DNA of 64,000 nucleotides from an uncultured Tenacibaculum sp. (lineage in GTDB: Bacteria > Bacteroidota > Bacteroidia > Flavobacteriales > Flavobacteriaceae), in the NCBI GenBank assembly GCA_947501615.1, contig CANMWK010000009.1, positions 62,001-126,000 of the forward strand. The letters are read 5' to 3'. The stretch's first letter is position 1. Every line of letters begins with the position of its first letter. Made by a program: the position numbers and the translations under genes. The notes beneath the pieces were generated by a model. The model had not been told where the DNA came from and made no database searches. It saw only the letters and a program-made list of their open reading frames with translations. Of this stretch, positions 9,229 through 18,706 are shown one piece after another.

Positions 9229-10434
9229 CTATAACGTTTTACATTCTAAAGTAGCTTTTACTATTTTTCTACGAAAACTTTCAGTTGCATAAATAGCATT
9301 TCCGCTAAATGCAAAGCCAGTAAAAGAATTAGGTAAGCCAGAAATAATATCAGTAGTTGTATTATTGTTTAGGTCTACTTTTACAATTTTTTTCGAACCA
9401 AAATCTAATAGGTAAAGTTCATTTCCTATGAATTTAATTCGTCTTGGTATTGATAGCTGCGAAATTACATCAGTAAGTCTTGGTGAAGTTTCTTTAAGAT
9501 TAATTTTAGAAAGTTGTCCACCAGAGAAAAGATTAGGTCTTAGAATCATAAAAAGCTCATCGCCTTTAATGGCTATAGCGTTCAGAGCTAATGAATGTGT
9601 AAATACAACATTTGTTTTTATTTCTGAGCTAGTAATATCTGCTTTGTAAATCGAATTTTGATTAGAGTTAATAGTTTTATTTACAGTAGAAATATATAAT
9701 TCATTCCCTTTAAAAGCTAGGTCTGTAGGATCAATTTCTTTAGGTAAAGTAATTATTTCTTCAGCCTTTGGTAAATCAACTGTAACATCTACTTTATAAA
9801 TTTTAGCAGGAACACTAGTAGTACTACTTACTGCCAGGTAAAGATAGTCTCCTCTAAATGCAAGTGCAGATATAATAAAAGGTGAGAATTGATCTGTTGA
9901 TTTTGGTAAGGAGATAACTTCTTTTACTATTGGCGAAGCTTCCGTAATATTTACTTTACTAACCTTGAGAGATAAAAATTCTACAAAATACAGTTCATTT
10001 CCTTTTAATATAGGTTCTATTGGTCCATTTAATCCAGTTAAGTAATCTTCAACATCTTTTACAGTACCAATTGTTAAGTTTTCAATGTTTAATGTGGTGC
10101 ATTTTTTTTGAAGAGTACAATTCCCATTTTCTACAATAGGTTTCATACATATTTCGTAGCTCCCGTTTTCAGTAAAGGTATACGAAAGGCTAGAGCTATC
10201 TGTAGTTAAATTTTCTATTCGTTTGTTGTTGATATACCACTCATACTTTAAATTAGAAAAACTATCTGAACTAAATATGTATGAGCTTTCACAAGTTGTT
10301 GTACTTGTATTTTCAATAATAATTTTTGTTTCATTTATCTCATTGCATTCCGTTGTTGCGTTGGTAAGTTCATTATCATTAGAACAAGAAAGTAATGTTA
10401 AAAGTAGTAGAGTAAATAATAGTTTTTTTCTCAT
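9229..10434 (-). CDS. Surface lipoprotein with PKD-like domain and beta-propeller
   Basis: 401 residues with a lipoprotein signal (LLLLTLLSCSND; lipobox LLSC). Residues about 30-115 look like an Ig/PKD-like domain (YEWYINNKRIENL, TENGSYEICMKPIV). From about 125 to the end there are five to six repeats of the type AFKGNELYIS...IYKADI...P, alternating with VDVT/VDLN strands. This is a six-bladed beta-propeller resembling the NHL/SMP-30 fold. No catalytic residues are evident. Probable binding protein exported to the outer membrane. Single-gene transcription. Confidence 0.7.
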   Translation of the reverse strand: MRKKLLFTLLLLTLLSCSNDNELTNATTECNEINETKIIIENTSTTTCESSYIFSSDSFSNLKYEWYINNKRIENLTTDSSSLSYTFTENGSYEICMKPIVENGNCTLQKKCTTLNIENLTIGTVKDVEDYLTGLNGPIEPILKGNELYFVEFLSLKVSKVNITEASPIVKEVISLPKSTDQFSPFIISALAFRGDYLYLAVSSTTSVPAKIYKVDVTVDLPKAEEIITLPKEIDPTDLAFKGNELYISTVNKTINSNQNSIYKADITSSEIKTNVVFTHSLALNAIAIKGDELFMILRPNLFSGGQLSKINLKETSPRLTDVISQLSIPRRIKFIGNELYLLDFGSKKIVKVDLNNNTTTDIISGLPNSFTGFAFSGNAIYATESFRRKIVKATLECKTL

Positions 10435-10657
10435 GATTCTTTGTGTATGTGTTTATGCTGTATGTAGTACAATTGAAAACAGAAATACCCTATAAGGACT
10501 TAAGATCCCATACGAAATGTGTGTTTTTAGAAAGAAGAAAATTAGCAGTTGGAAGTAGTTTTATATCTACTACGTAGTGTTAAAAAAAAAAGAAATACTT
10601 AGGGTGATGTCTTTTTTGGTTGTTGTATCACTGTAATAATCAATAAAAGTAAAAATT

Positions 10658-11791
10658 ATGAGATTTAACCAATTATTTTTTTCATTAGGACTATTTTTAA
10701 TCCTTTTTTCTTGTAACGATGAAGATGCAAAAAACATAGTAAAAAGCAGTACTAAAGAGATAACAAAGTTTGTCGTAAATGGAGTTCAAGGTACTATAGA
10801 TGCTAACACTAAAAAGATATCACTTTCAATAACTACTCCAGATGTGACTAATCTTGCACCTACAATAGAGGTATCAGATAAAGCTACAGTAAACCCTAAG
10901 TCAGGTGTTGCACAAGATTTTTCTAATCCTGTATCATACGTAGTAACTGCAGAAGATGGAACGACCACTACGTATACTACTACAGTTTCAGTAACAGGAC
11001 AAACCGCTTCGAGTGCTAAAGCGATTATAAGTTTTGTTATTGGTGGAGTTCAGGGTACGATTGATACAAATGCAAAAAAAGTATCACTTCAAGTACCGAG
11101 TACAGATGTAACTAATCTGGTACCCACTATAGAAGTGTCAGATAAGGCTACAGTGAGTCCTAAATCGGGTATTGCACAAGATTTTTCTAACCCAGTTTCG
11201 TATGTAGTAACTGCGGAAGATGGTAGTACTTTAACGTATAATGTTTCTGTAATGAGCCAAATGAATACGAATATTTCTTCCTTTACTCATGATGGTAGAC
11301 GATATGAAATTGTTCAAGAAGGAAAATCATGGAAAGATGCAGCTGCTTTTGCCGTAGCGAGAGGTGGTTACTTAGTAGAGATCAATAATCAGCAAGAACA
11401 AGATGCTGTTTTTCAAGCATTAAACAACGCAAATATTAATGCGAATAATACTGTTGCTCCTGATGGAGGCGGAGGTGCATATGTTTGGTTAGGAGGAAAT
11501 GATATAGCTACTGAAGGAGATTGGATTTGGAATGGAGATGATCAAGGAGCAGGAACATCTTTTTGGAACGGACCTACAACAGGTAATGTTGTTAATAATG
11601 CCTATGTTAATTGGGGAAGACCAACAAATGGAGCTCCAAATCCCAATGGTCCGTTTGATGAGCCAGATAATTTTAATGGATCACAAGATGCCTTAGGGTT
11701 ATCGCTTAATGGATGGCCTTTAGGATTTGCAGGACAATGGAATGATGTTAATGAAGGAAATACATTATTTTTTGTTATAGAGTATAATTAA
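10658..11791 (+). CDS. Lipoprotein with two DUF5018-like repeats and a C-type-lectin-like domain
   Basis: 377 residues with a lipobox in LILFSCNDED. Two nearly identical repeats follow, at about residues 33-111 and 118-198. Each runs ITKFVVNGVQGTID...VTNLAPTIEVSDKATVNPKSG...PVSYVVTAEDG, typical of DUF5018 cell-surface modules. Residues about 205-377 are a C-type-lectin-like fold: WKDAAAFAVARGGYLVEI, VWLGGNDIATEGDWIW and the closing FAGQWNDVNEGNTLFFVIEY. Lectin domains of this kind bind sugars or proteins. The repeats probably hold the lectin away from the membrane. Single gene with its own terminator. Confidence 0.75.
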   Translation: MRFNQLFFSLGLFLILFSCNDEDAKNIVKSSTKEITKFVVNGVQGTIDANTKKISLSITTPDVTNLAPTIEVSDKATVNPKSGVAQDFSNPVSYVVTAEDGTTTTYTTTVSVTGQTASSAKAIISFVIGGVQGTIDTNAKKVSLQVPSTDVTNLVPTIEVSDKATVSPKSGIAQDFSNPVSYVVTAEDGSTLTYNVSVMSQMNTNISSFTHDGRRYEIVQEGKSWKDAAAFAVARGGYLVEINNQQEQDAVFQALNNANINANNTVAPDGGGGAYVWLGGNDIATEGDWIWNGDDQGAGTSFWNGPTTGNVVNNAYVNWGRPTNGAPNPNGPFDEPDNFNGSQDALGLSLNGWPLGFAGQWNDVNEGNTLFFVIEYN

Positions 11792-11811
11792 TCTGTATTA
11801 AAAATATTTTT

Positions 11812-11839
11812 AAAGGTTTAGGGTAAAAACTAAACCTTT
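11812..11839. terminator. Bidirectional terminator between lectin lipoprotein and TonB receptor
   Basis: AAAGGTTTAG / CTAAACCTTT stem with an 8-nt loop and T-run on the plus side. It sits between convergent genes and can serve both. Confidence 0.75.
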
Positions 11840-11858
11840 TTTTATGTTCATTTTTCAA

Positions 11859-14435
11859 TTAAAATTCCACCCTAAAAACAATATTTGGAGTAAAGCCTAA
11901 CGATCGTGTTTCTTCATCAATTAGTAAATTATCAGAACCATCATTAGCAATAAAAAAACGTTTTTGTAATCGATTACTTCTATTGTAGAGGTTCAGAAAA
12001 GAAACTCCAATTTTTCCTTTCCAATGCTTATTTTTAGACAAATTGAATTGGTAGGTAGATGAAAAATCTAAACGATGATAATCGATTAATCGTTCGCCAT
12101 TGATTTCTTGAATAGCAAAATCATTAACACCATTTTCATTGGTTTCGATAACATTAGTAAAAGGAATTCCTGTTCTATAATTCCATCCTAAAGAAAAGTC
12201 AAATTGACCAATATGATAATTATGAGACCAAAAAAAACTATGTCGGATATCATTATTGTCTGGAAAAGAATTACCATTATTGGTTAGGGGAAATGTAAAA
12301 TCTGATTTACCAAAACTATAGCTCATCCAAGATGTATAATTATTAAATGTTCTTTTTAGTAAAGCTGTAATTCCTTTTGTGGTGCTTGTTCCATTTAAGA
12401 TGGTTTCAGAGTTCGTAGTGATTAACCTAGAAAGAGAAGTTAAACCACTAACATTTTTATAATAGGCGTTAAGATCGAATAACCAATCTTTATTTTTAAA
12501 AACGAGCCCAAATGAAAAGTGATCGGCCTCTAAAATTGGAATTTCATTACTGTTTGAAAGACTCCAGACATTATTCTCTAAGCCAAAATCGCTAGTTGCA
12601 AATTCTATTAATTGACTAATGTTTTGATACTTTTTTTCAAAAGAAGCATTAAGCCATAAGTTTGTTGCTATTTTAGATTGTACAAATAATCTTGGTTCTA
12701 TAGTTAGCTTTTTTTCAATAGAAAAATAACTACTACGTAAGCCCAAGCTTACATTAAAATCTTTCTTTTTTTTTAATTGATATTCAGAAAATAAAGAAAT
12801 AGTTGTATTGGAGTCTTCTATTTCAGCAAGTTCATCGTCAAATAAATCATCTGGAAAAGGAAAAATAGTTCTTTTTAAAGTGTAACCAACATCATTGCTA
12901 GTATATTCTAATCCTAAGCTGAGTTGATGCTTTTGATTGAAATAATTGTGAAGTGAAGTTTTGATACTAAACTCTTTAATTTCATTTTTCTTAGTTGCAG
13001 ATTCAACTATTGGAAAGCCTACATTTTGTTCTCCTTTAAAGTTATAGTCTAAATTGTATTTTGAAAAATATACAGTTGTTTTTTGCACAACTTTATCAGT
13101 CCAATTTCGGTTCCAATTACCACTGATACCAAAATTTTGAACAGATAAATCATCTGTTTCTGATAAAGAAAGATTTTCATTTTTTAGTTTATAATTCAGT
13201 TTGTTGTTAATGTATAATGTGCTGAGGTTAACATGGTCTTTTTCTCCCAGGTTTGAAAGAAGTTTTACATGTAAGTCATTAAAGAAGAAGTTGTTGTCTT
13301 TTTCGAATACATTCTGTGTGTCATTTTGTTCATTTCGTCCAATAATACTATTTTGGAAAACACGATCAGATATTTTATTGAATGTAATACTGTTAAAAAC
13401 ATCGGTTAATGCTCGCCGTCCAGCAACATGAACAGCTGTGTTTTTACTTAAAGGTAATTTTAAAAATGCATCTGAATGCGTTAAGTTAGTACCAAAACCA
13501 CCAGAAATTTTTGTGTCAATTTTAGAATCGGTTGTTATGTCGATAACTCCAGCGATATGATTTCCATAATTGGCACTAACACCTCCTGTTTGAACAGTGA
13601 CTTTATCAATAATATATGGATTAAAAGCTGAAATCATTCCAAAAAAATGTGCAGGATTATAAATTCGAATTCCATCGAAAAGTACGAGATTATGATCCGG
13701 AGTTCCTCCTCTGATATGTAAACCTGAAGTAGTTTCACTTGGACTTTGAATGTCTGGTAGTAATTGTAGACTTTGTAGCACATCTGGTTCTGTTAACCCC
13801 GGTAAAATGCCTCTTTTTTGTGGTTGAACTTCCAGTCCGCCTGAGTTTTTCTTTACAATACCATTAGTTAAGTAACTTGTAATTAAAACTTCATCTAATG
13901 TAGCAATGTCTTCTTCAATTTTATAGGATGTACATTTCGTGTTTTTTTTCTTGGTTATCAATTCTCGAAGAGGTTTATACCCTAAGAATGTAATGAGCAA
14001 TGTGTCAGTTTTTCTAGTTCCAGATAATTCGAAATAACCATTCTCATCAGAAACTGTACCTAGAGACTTATCCGCTAAATAAATACTAGCTCCGATAATT
14101 GGTGTATTAGATAATTTATCTTTTACATAACCACAGACATAGGAATTAACATCTTTTTCTAAAACAAGAATATATCGATCAGATACCTTGTTAAAAATTA
14201 AATTGGTTAGTTGTTGAAGTTTACGTAGTTGTTGTTCTAAGGATAAGTTTATATTGAAGTTAAGAATGTTCTTTCCTTTAACAATTTGATCGGCATAAGA
14301 AAGTTTAACATTATGCTTCTTTTCTATACTAACTATAGCTTCTTGTAGGGAAATAGATTTTTTTTCTTGCTGGCAAAACAACAAGTTCGATAAAAAAAGA
14401 ATAGTAAGAAAAGTATATCTTGTTATAAACCTCAT
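11859..14435 (-). CDS. TonB-dependent outer-membrane receptor with STN signalling domain
   Basis: 858 residues with a signal peptide. An STN (secretin/TonB N-terminal) domain at about 25-95 is followed by a carboxypeptidase-regulatory-like domain (YVKDKLSNTPIIGASIYL, about 105-185). The plug contains SGLHIRGGTPDHNLVLFDG and GGVSANYGNHIAGVIDI, and the C-terminal beta-barrel ends FTPNIVFRVEF, a classic outer-membrane terminal strand with Phe. The STN domain marks it as a transducer that signals to the FecR protein encoded just upstream; the ATG overlaps the fecR stop. The substrate is unknown, and there is no SusD partner. Confidence 0.93.
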   Translation of the reverse strand: MRFITRYTFLTILFLSNLLFCQQEKKSISLQEAIVSIEKKHNVKLSYADQIVKGKNILNFNINLSLEQQLRKLQQLTNLIFNKVSDRYILVLEKDVNSYVCGYVKDKLSNTPIIGASIYLADKSLGTVSDENGYFELSGTRKTDTLLITFLGYKPLRELITKKKNTKCTSYKIEEDIATLDEVLITSYLTNGIVKKNSGGLEVQPQKRGILPGLTEPDVLQSLQLLPDIQSPSETTSGLHIRGGTPDHNLVLFDGIRIYNPAHFFGMISAFNPYIIDKVTVQTGGVSANYGNHIAGVIDITTDSKIDTKISGGFGTNLTHSDAFLKLPLSKNTAVHVAGRRALTDVFNSITFNKISDRVFQNSIIGRNEQNDTQNVFEKDNNFFFNDLHVKLLSNLGEKDHVNLSTLYINNKLNYKLKNENLSLSETDDLSVQNFGISGNWNRNWTDKVVQKTTVYFSKYNLDYNFKGEQNVGFPIVESATKKNEIKEFSIKTSLHNYFNQKHQLSLGLEYTSNDVGYTLKRTIFPFPDDLFDDELAEIEDSNTTISLFSEYQLKKKKDFNVSLGLRSSYFSIEKKLTIEPRLFVQSKIATNLWLNASFEKKYQNISQLIEFATSDFGLENNVWSLSNSNEIPILEADHFSFGLVFKNKDWLFDLNAYYKNVSGLTSLSRLITTNSETILNGTSTTKGITALLKRTFNNYTSWMSYSFGKSDFTFPLTNNGNSFPDNNDIRHSFFWSHNYHIGQFDFSLGWNYRTGIPFTNVIETNENGVNDFAIQEINGERLIDYHRLDFSSTYQFNLSKNKHWKGKIGVSFLNLYNRSNRLQKRFFIANDGSDNLLIDEETRSLGFTPNIVFRVEF

Positions 14436-15343
14436 TACTGTTTAACGAGTAAAATGGTGTTTTTATTAGTGAATTCTGTTTTAATTTTTAAAGGAAGAAA
14501 AACAGTTTCTAATGCTGTTTTTAAATCTTTGTGAGTAAAAGCACCAGTATAAATATAATCTAAATTTATGTTTTCTGATGTTTTAATTTCAATATTATAT
14601 TGATTTTTAATGGCTTTTATTACATGTCTTAATGGAACACTATGAAATACACTTTCTCCATTTTGCCAACTAGGTTGATTTGCCTTAAATTCCCACTCTT
14701 CGGTTTTATTATTGATAACTCTAAAAGCTTTTCCTTTGGTTAAAAACGTTTCTTTTTTATCTGTTGTTACTTTTACTTTTCCTTCATAACAGTTCACGGT
14801 TAAAAAGTCATTATCCACATTTACATTAAACTGTGTCCCTAAAACAGTAACAGTACCAATTTTTGTTTTAACAGTAAAGGTTTTACCCTTTTTTACTTTA
14901 AAAAATGCTTCACCGCTTAATGTAAGTGTTCTATCTTTTTTCCATTGACTTTTTTTAAATGAAATAGAAGACTTAGCATTTAAGATTACATCAGAATCAT
15001 CAGGTAAATTTAAAGCCAGTTGTTCACCAAAATCAGTATTGTAGACAGTTGAAGAATTCCTAAAATAAAAAACACTAAATAGTATTAGTAAAGAAGCGGC
15101 AACTGTAGCTATTTTAACATACAATGATATAACCTTTGGTTTTTCTGTTTTTTGAAGTTGTGCTTTAACTTTAGATAAAAGTTTTTCTTTATCGTAAGGT
15201 GGAGCAGCTAATTTTTCAGATTTTACAATAATCTTTTCGTATAATGGAAAGTCAGGATGATTCTTAAATGCTTCAAGTTCATCTGCATTTAAAGATCCGT
15301 TCATCCATCGAGCTAAAAAATTTTCATCTTTATTGATTTCCAT
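14435..15343 (-). CDS. FecR-type anti-sigma factor
   Basis: 302 residues. A cytoplasmic N-terminus is followed by one transmembrane helix (VKIATVAASLLILFSVFYF, about 78-96), a periplasmic FecR domain (TDFGEQLALNLPDDSDVILNAKSS and the TVLGTQFNVNVD strand), and a C-terminal DUF4974-like domain (SVPLRHVIKAIKNQYNIEI...YTGAF). It would hold the sigma factor encoded upstream inactive until the STN domain of the receptor signals. Its stop overlaps the receptor ATG by one base. Confidence 0.92.
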   Translation of the reverse strand: MEINKDENFLARWMNGSLNADELEAFKNHPDFPLYEKIIVKSEKLAAPPYDKEKLLSKVKAQLQKTEKPKVISLYVKIATVAASLLILFSVFYFRNSSTVYNTDFGEQLALNLPDDSDVILNAKSSISFKKSQWKKDRTLTLSGEAFFKVKKGKTFTVKTKIGTVTVLGTQFNVNVDNDFLTVNCYEGKVKVTTDKKETFLTKGKAFRVINNKTEEWEFKANQPSWQNGESVFHSVPLRHVIKAIKNQYNIEIKTSENINLDYIYTGAFTHKDLKTALETVFLPLKIKTEFTNKNTILLVKQ

Positions 15344-15408
15344 ATCTAGGTTTTTAAGCTGTTTGTTTACTAAAAAACAGATTAATACTAATCTACCCTA
15401 ATTACAAA

Positions 15409-15918
15409 CTACAATATTTCTATTTTTTCTCTTAATTTTTTTAAGGCTGCTGAGATTCTTTTCTCTACAGCTTTCACAGAAATTCCTAACATTTCGGCAA
15501 TTTCGGCATATTTTTTTTTGTCTATTCTATTCAATAAAAACACCTCTCGTTGTTTTTCAGACAATTCACCAATTGCCTTTTGTAATTTCACCATAAACTC
15601 TTTTTCCTCTAAAAGAAATTCAGGGGTTTCGTAAGTGTATTTTTTTTCTTGTTTTTTTTGATGTTTTAATACTACTTTTTTATGTGCAACATGATTTAAA
15701 AATAGATTATTAGCTACAGTAAATAAAAAAGATTTTGCTTTATCTACGAATACTTTAGCGCAGTTTTGCCAAAGCTTAACATAACTTTCTTGTACGAAAT
15801 CTTCTGCTAAATCTACATCGCCACATTTATAAAACATAAAATTCCTAAGATTTTCAGAATGTGTATTAAAGACTTCTTCAAAAACTTGGGGTTTGCATAT
15901 TGAATTTTCTTGATCCAT
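15409..15918 (-). CDS. ECF (extracytoplasmic function) RNA polymerase sigma factor
   Basis: 169 residues from the chosen ATG (MDQENSI). A longer reading from 15948 adds a hydrophobic stretch that does not belong to the family. Region 2 is LRNFMFYKCGDVDLAEDFVQESYVKLWQ, split by cues DLAEDFVQ and KLW. Region 4 is LSEKQREVFLLNRIDKKKYAEIAEMLGIS followed by VEKRISAALKKLRE. It is the first gene of the sigma-FecR-TonB receptor operon and probably activates that operon. Confidence 0.92.
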   Translation of the reverse strand: MDQENSICKPQVFEEVFNTHSENLRNFMFYKCGDVDLAEDFVQESYVKLWQNCAKVFVDKAKSFLFTVANNLFLNHVAHKKVVLKHQKKQEKKYTYETPEFLLEEKEFMVKLQKAIGELSEKQREVFLLNRIDKKKYAEIAEMLGISVKAVEKRISAALKKLREKIEIL

Positions 15919-16020
15919 CTGAAGCAAACATAAAAAAAAATAAATCAAAAAAGGTAGGGTAGTTTTTAAGATGGCTGTTTCTTATTCAAATTAAACGAAA
16001 TTATTAAGTATTAAACGAGT

Positions 16021-16995
16021 ATGATTATGAGTAGTTTTAAGTACATTTTTAAGATATTATTGTTAGTGGCTTTATCAATTGGTGTTATGACTAGTTGTAG
16101 TAAAGATGATGAGGTAATTCCGGAAGGGAATGCTGTTGCTGGTGAGGGAACGGAAAATTCTGGTTTGGAAGAAGATTTAGGAGAAATCACATTATACAAA
16201 GTCAATGGAACTAACATCCAAAAAGTAAAAGATTTCGATGTAAAAGGAGAGAATTTAGCATATCAAAAAGATATCGCTAAACATAATGAAATTTGGGATT
16301 TGGTAAAAAAGATAGTGCCGCCAAATCAGCTAGAAAAATTAGATCAGTTTATGATTTATGATGGTACTCCATCAGGTAGTGCAGGTTTCGTATTAGAAAT
16401 CAAAGAAGATTTATCAAGCTGGCAAATGGGAATCGCTATTAATTTTGCATATGAAGGAGGTTTTAATGTTGCAGGAGAGCTTGCTTATGTAATTATTCAT
16501 GAATTTGGTCATATACTAACACTAAACGATACACAGTTAGATGCTAGTCAGACCAATTGTTCAACTTTTAACCCTGGAGAAGGTTGTTCAAAGCCAGATG
16601 CTTATATAAATGAGTTGTATCAAAATTATTGGGCAGATATTTGGGGAGATCATCAACTAGCATGGATCGAAGGAGAAGAGTCTTTAGCTAAATTTTATAC
16701 CACTTACCAAGATCGTTTTGTTACAGAATATGCAGCTACTAATCCTGGTGAAGATATTGCAGAAGTGTTTGCCACTTATGTAACAAAAAAAGATATTCCT
16801 ACAGGAGATACTATTGCAGAAAAAAAGATTCTATTGATGCATAACAGAAGTGAGTTAGTAGATTTTAGAAATCATATTCGAAGAAATCTGAACTTGCGAG
16901 GTAAAGGAAATACGAACAGTTTTATTTTACCTGAGCCTGGAAAATGGAAGCAACGAAACAAGATTGGTAAATCGTGTTTACGTCATAAACATTAA
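16021..16995 (+). CDS. Lipoprotein with HExxH metallopeptidase motif
   Basis: 324 residues with lipoprotein signal IGVMTSCSKDD. The motif HEFGH at 160-164 in VIIHEFGHILTLN fits a zinc metallopeptidase, with a likely third ligand further on in the region GEDIAEVFATYV (Glu/Asp after DIAEVFA). It matches the general plan of Bacteroidota putative zinc-binding metallopeptidases. Substrate unknown. ATG at 16021 or 16027 are both possible. Expression appears single-gene. Confidence 0.75.
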   Translation: MIMSSFKYIFKILLLVALSIGVMTSCSKDDEVIPEGNAVAGEGTENSGLEEDLGEITLYKVNGTNIQKVKDFDVKGENLAYQKDIAKHNEIWDLVKKIVPPNQLEKLDQFMIYDGTPSGSAGFVLEIKEDLSSWQMGIAINFAYEGGFNVAGELAYVIIHEFGHILTLNDTQLDASQTNCSTFNPGEGCSKPDAYINELYQNYWADIWGDHQLAWIEGEESLAKFYTTYQDRFVTEYAATNPGEDIAEVFATYVTKKDIPTGDTIAEKKILLMHNRSELVDFRNHIRRNLNLRGKGNTNSFILPEPGKWKQRNKIGKSCLRHKH

Positions 16996-17073
16996 AACTC
17001 CCCCCTTTAGCGTCAGAGACATGAATTTAAATCAATTTAATTGTTTTTGACGCACTTTTTAAAAACAGAAAGC

Positions 17074-17472
17074 ATGAGACAACTATATATATTAATAATT
17101 TCATCTTTATTAGGATGGAGTTGTGTTAGCACTAAAAAGATTTCGGAAGGAAAAATTCATTATAGAAGGACAGCTTGTTTAGGAAAGTGTCCAGTATTCG
17201 ATTTATATGTATATAAGACTGGTAAAGTAGTTTTCTATGGTGTTAAAAATACAAAGGTTAAAGGTGATGCAGCGTATGAAATATCCAAAGAACGAGTATT
17301 GCGTTTAAGAGAAGAACTTGAAAAATTAACGTCCAATAAACAAAATAATAAAAGCGGTAGAGATCTACCAAAAACAATAGTAAATTTTGATAATGAAACC
17401 ATAGTGGTAAAAGGAAATTCTAATTTGATTGTATTTAATAGTCTACTAAGAGAGTTGGCTCTTTTAGATTAG
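17074..17472 (+). CDS. DUF6438-type lipoprotein
   Basis: 132 residues from the ATG of MRQLYILIISSLLGWSC, a lipoprotein signal. The body carries ACLGKCPVFDLYVYKTGKVVFYG, split here by the Cys pair C-x3-C, which is the signature of DUF6438 proteins. Function unknown. Reading upstream to 17041 gives an N-terminus without a signal, so 17074 is preferred. Confidence 0.75.
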   Translation: MRQLYILIISSLLGWSCVSTKKISEGKIHYRRTACLGKCPVFDLYVYKTGKVVFYGVKNTKVKGDAAYEISKERVLRLREELEKLTSNKQNNKSGRDLPKTIVNFDNETIVVKGNSNLIVFNSLLRELALLD

Positions 17473-17944
17473 ATTTTACTTATGTTTTTTGAATTCAATG
17501 TTAATTGTTGATTATGCAGTGAATCTCGGTAGAATGAAGTTTTATATAGTGTTTTAAGATTGAGGGATATTTTAATACTATGAGCAAAACTGATTTTTAT
17601 CGAGGTTTCTTTTTTAGATATAAATTAACAGTTGTTTTTTATCATTATTAAATGTTCTAAAAAGATTTAAATTTAAAATTTTTCCATTTTGTTTATTTTT
17701 TTCATAAATTTGCTAAACAAAATAACGGGTATAAGAAAAAATAATTGATAAATTATTTAAATCAATGAAAAAAAATGTGTATATATGAAAGTAATATATA
17801 CATTTGTTTTCCCAAGTTTCTTAATTTTTAAGATTATAGACATTTTTTGAAATAAATTTTAAAATTTTACGACAAATAGTTAGGAAACGATAAATACGAC
17901 CAAACTATAGTAGTTTGGCAGAACATTATAATTATTGATTAGTT
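17473..17944. other. 472-bp intergenic stretch without a gene
   Basis: Very AT-rich and without a supported coding region. Two -7-like boxes for the plus strand, TAAATTTG (17705-17712) and TACATTTG (17799-17806), suggest the small gene at 17945 has a leader of 130-230 nt. Neither has an evident -33 element at normal spacing. Confidence 0.4.
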
Positions 17945-18169
17945 ATGACATTAGTTGAAAAAGCATTAGAGTTTGAGAACCGAAAGTTTAAATTCGTAAC
18001 TACCAGCGATAGAATTTTAGCTTCCAGAGAAGTTAAAGCTCTCATTTTAGAAATAAATGAAGAGTACAAAAAAAGTAAAGATGGTGAGTTAATGGATTTA
18101 ATGAAAAGATTAACCGTTATTAAACAAAGAATCGAAAAAAGACTAAAAGGTAAGCCTCTTACTGCATAG
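17945..18169 (+). CDS. Small cytosolic protein, unknown function
   Basis: 74 residues, mostly helical and charged (VKALILEINEEYKKSKDGELMDLMKRLTVIKQRIEKRL, seen in parts), with no signal peptide or membrane segment. Its clean terminator and long leader suggest a real, independently expressed gene. I recognise no family. A small helical DNA- or protein-binding role would be speculation. Confidence 0.65.
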   Translation: MTLVEKALEFENRKFKFVTTSDRILASREVKALILEINEEYKKSKDGELMDLMKRLTVIKQRIEKRLKGKPLTA

Positions 18170-18181
18170 AAAATTAAACAA

Positions 18182-18210
18182 AAAAGCTGTTGATCTAATT
18201 AACAGCTTTT
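18182..18210 (+). terminator. Terminator after the 74-residue protein gene
   Basis: AAAAGCTGTT / AACAGCTTTT with a 9-nt loop and T-run, 12 nt after the stop. Confidence 0.85.
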
Positions 18211-18238
18211 TTTATACACTAAACTTACGTTTTTTAAA

Positions 18239-18706
18239 ATGAAAATTTATCGTCTCCACAAAAAACAAAATTTGCCAATTACGATAGCACAAGCTTGGGA
18301 ATTTCTATCGTCACCAAAAAACTTGAAAACAATAACTCCAGATTATATGGGGTTCAATATTATATCGGGAGCTGATAGAGCAATGTATCCCGGACAAATT
18401 ATTCAATATATTGTTACTCCAATTCTAGGAATAAAAACGAAATGGGTTACCGAAATCACACATGTATCGCATCAAAAATACTTTGTTGATGAACAACGTT
18501 TTGGACCTTATGCACTATGGCATCATAAACATTTTATTAATGAGATTGATGGTGGAGTAGAAATGGAAGATATCATAGATTATAAACTTCCCTTAGGTAT
18601 TTTAGGTCAATTAGCACATCCTTTTTTGGTACAACCCAAACTAGAGGAGATCTTTAGCTATCGTCAAAAAAAATTAATAGAACTTTTTGGAATATATAAT
18701 GGATAA
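18239..18706 (+). CDS. SRPBCC-superfamily ligand-binding protein
   Basis: 155 residues with the START/Bet v1-like pattern: ITIAQAWEFLSSPKNLKTITP at the N-terminus, strand-rich centre (TKWVTEITHV, EQRFGPYALWHHKHFI) and a long C-terminal helix (LEEIFSYRQKKLIELFG). Proteins of this family often sit beside photolyase genes in Bacteroidota. Here its stop overlaps the photolyase start by 8 nt, so the two are translationally coupled. Ligand unknown. Confidence 0.8.
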   Translation: MKIYRLHKKQNLPITIAQAWEFLSSPKNLKTITPDYMGFNIISGADRAMYPGQIIQYIVTPILGIKTKWVTEITHVSHQKYFVDEQRFGPYALWHHKHFINEIDGGVEMEDIIDYKLPLGILGQLAHPFLVQPKLEEIFSYRQKKLIELFGIYNG

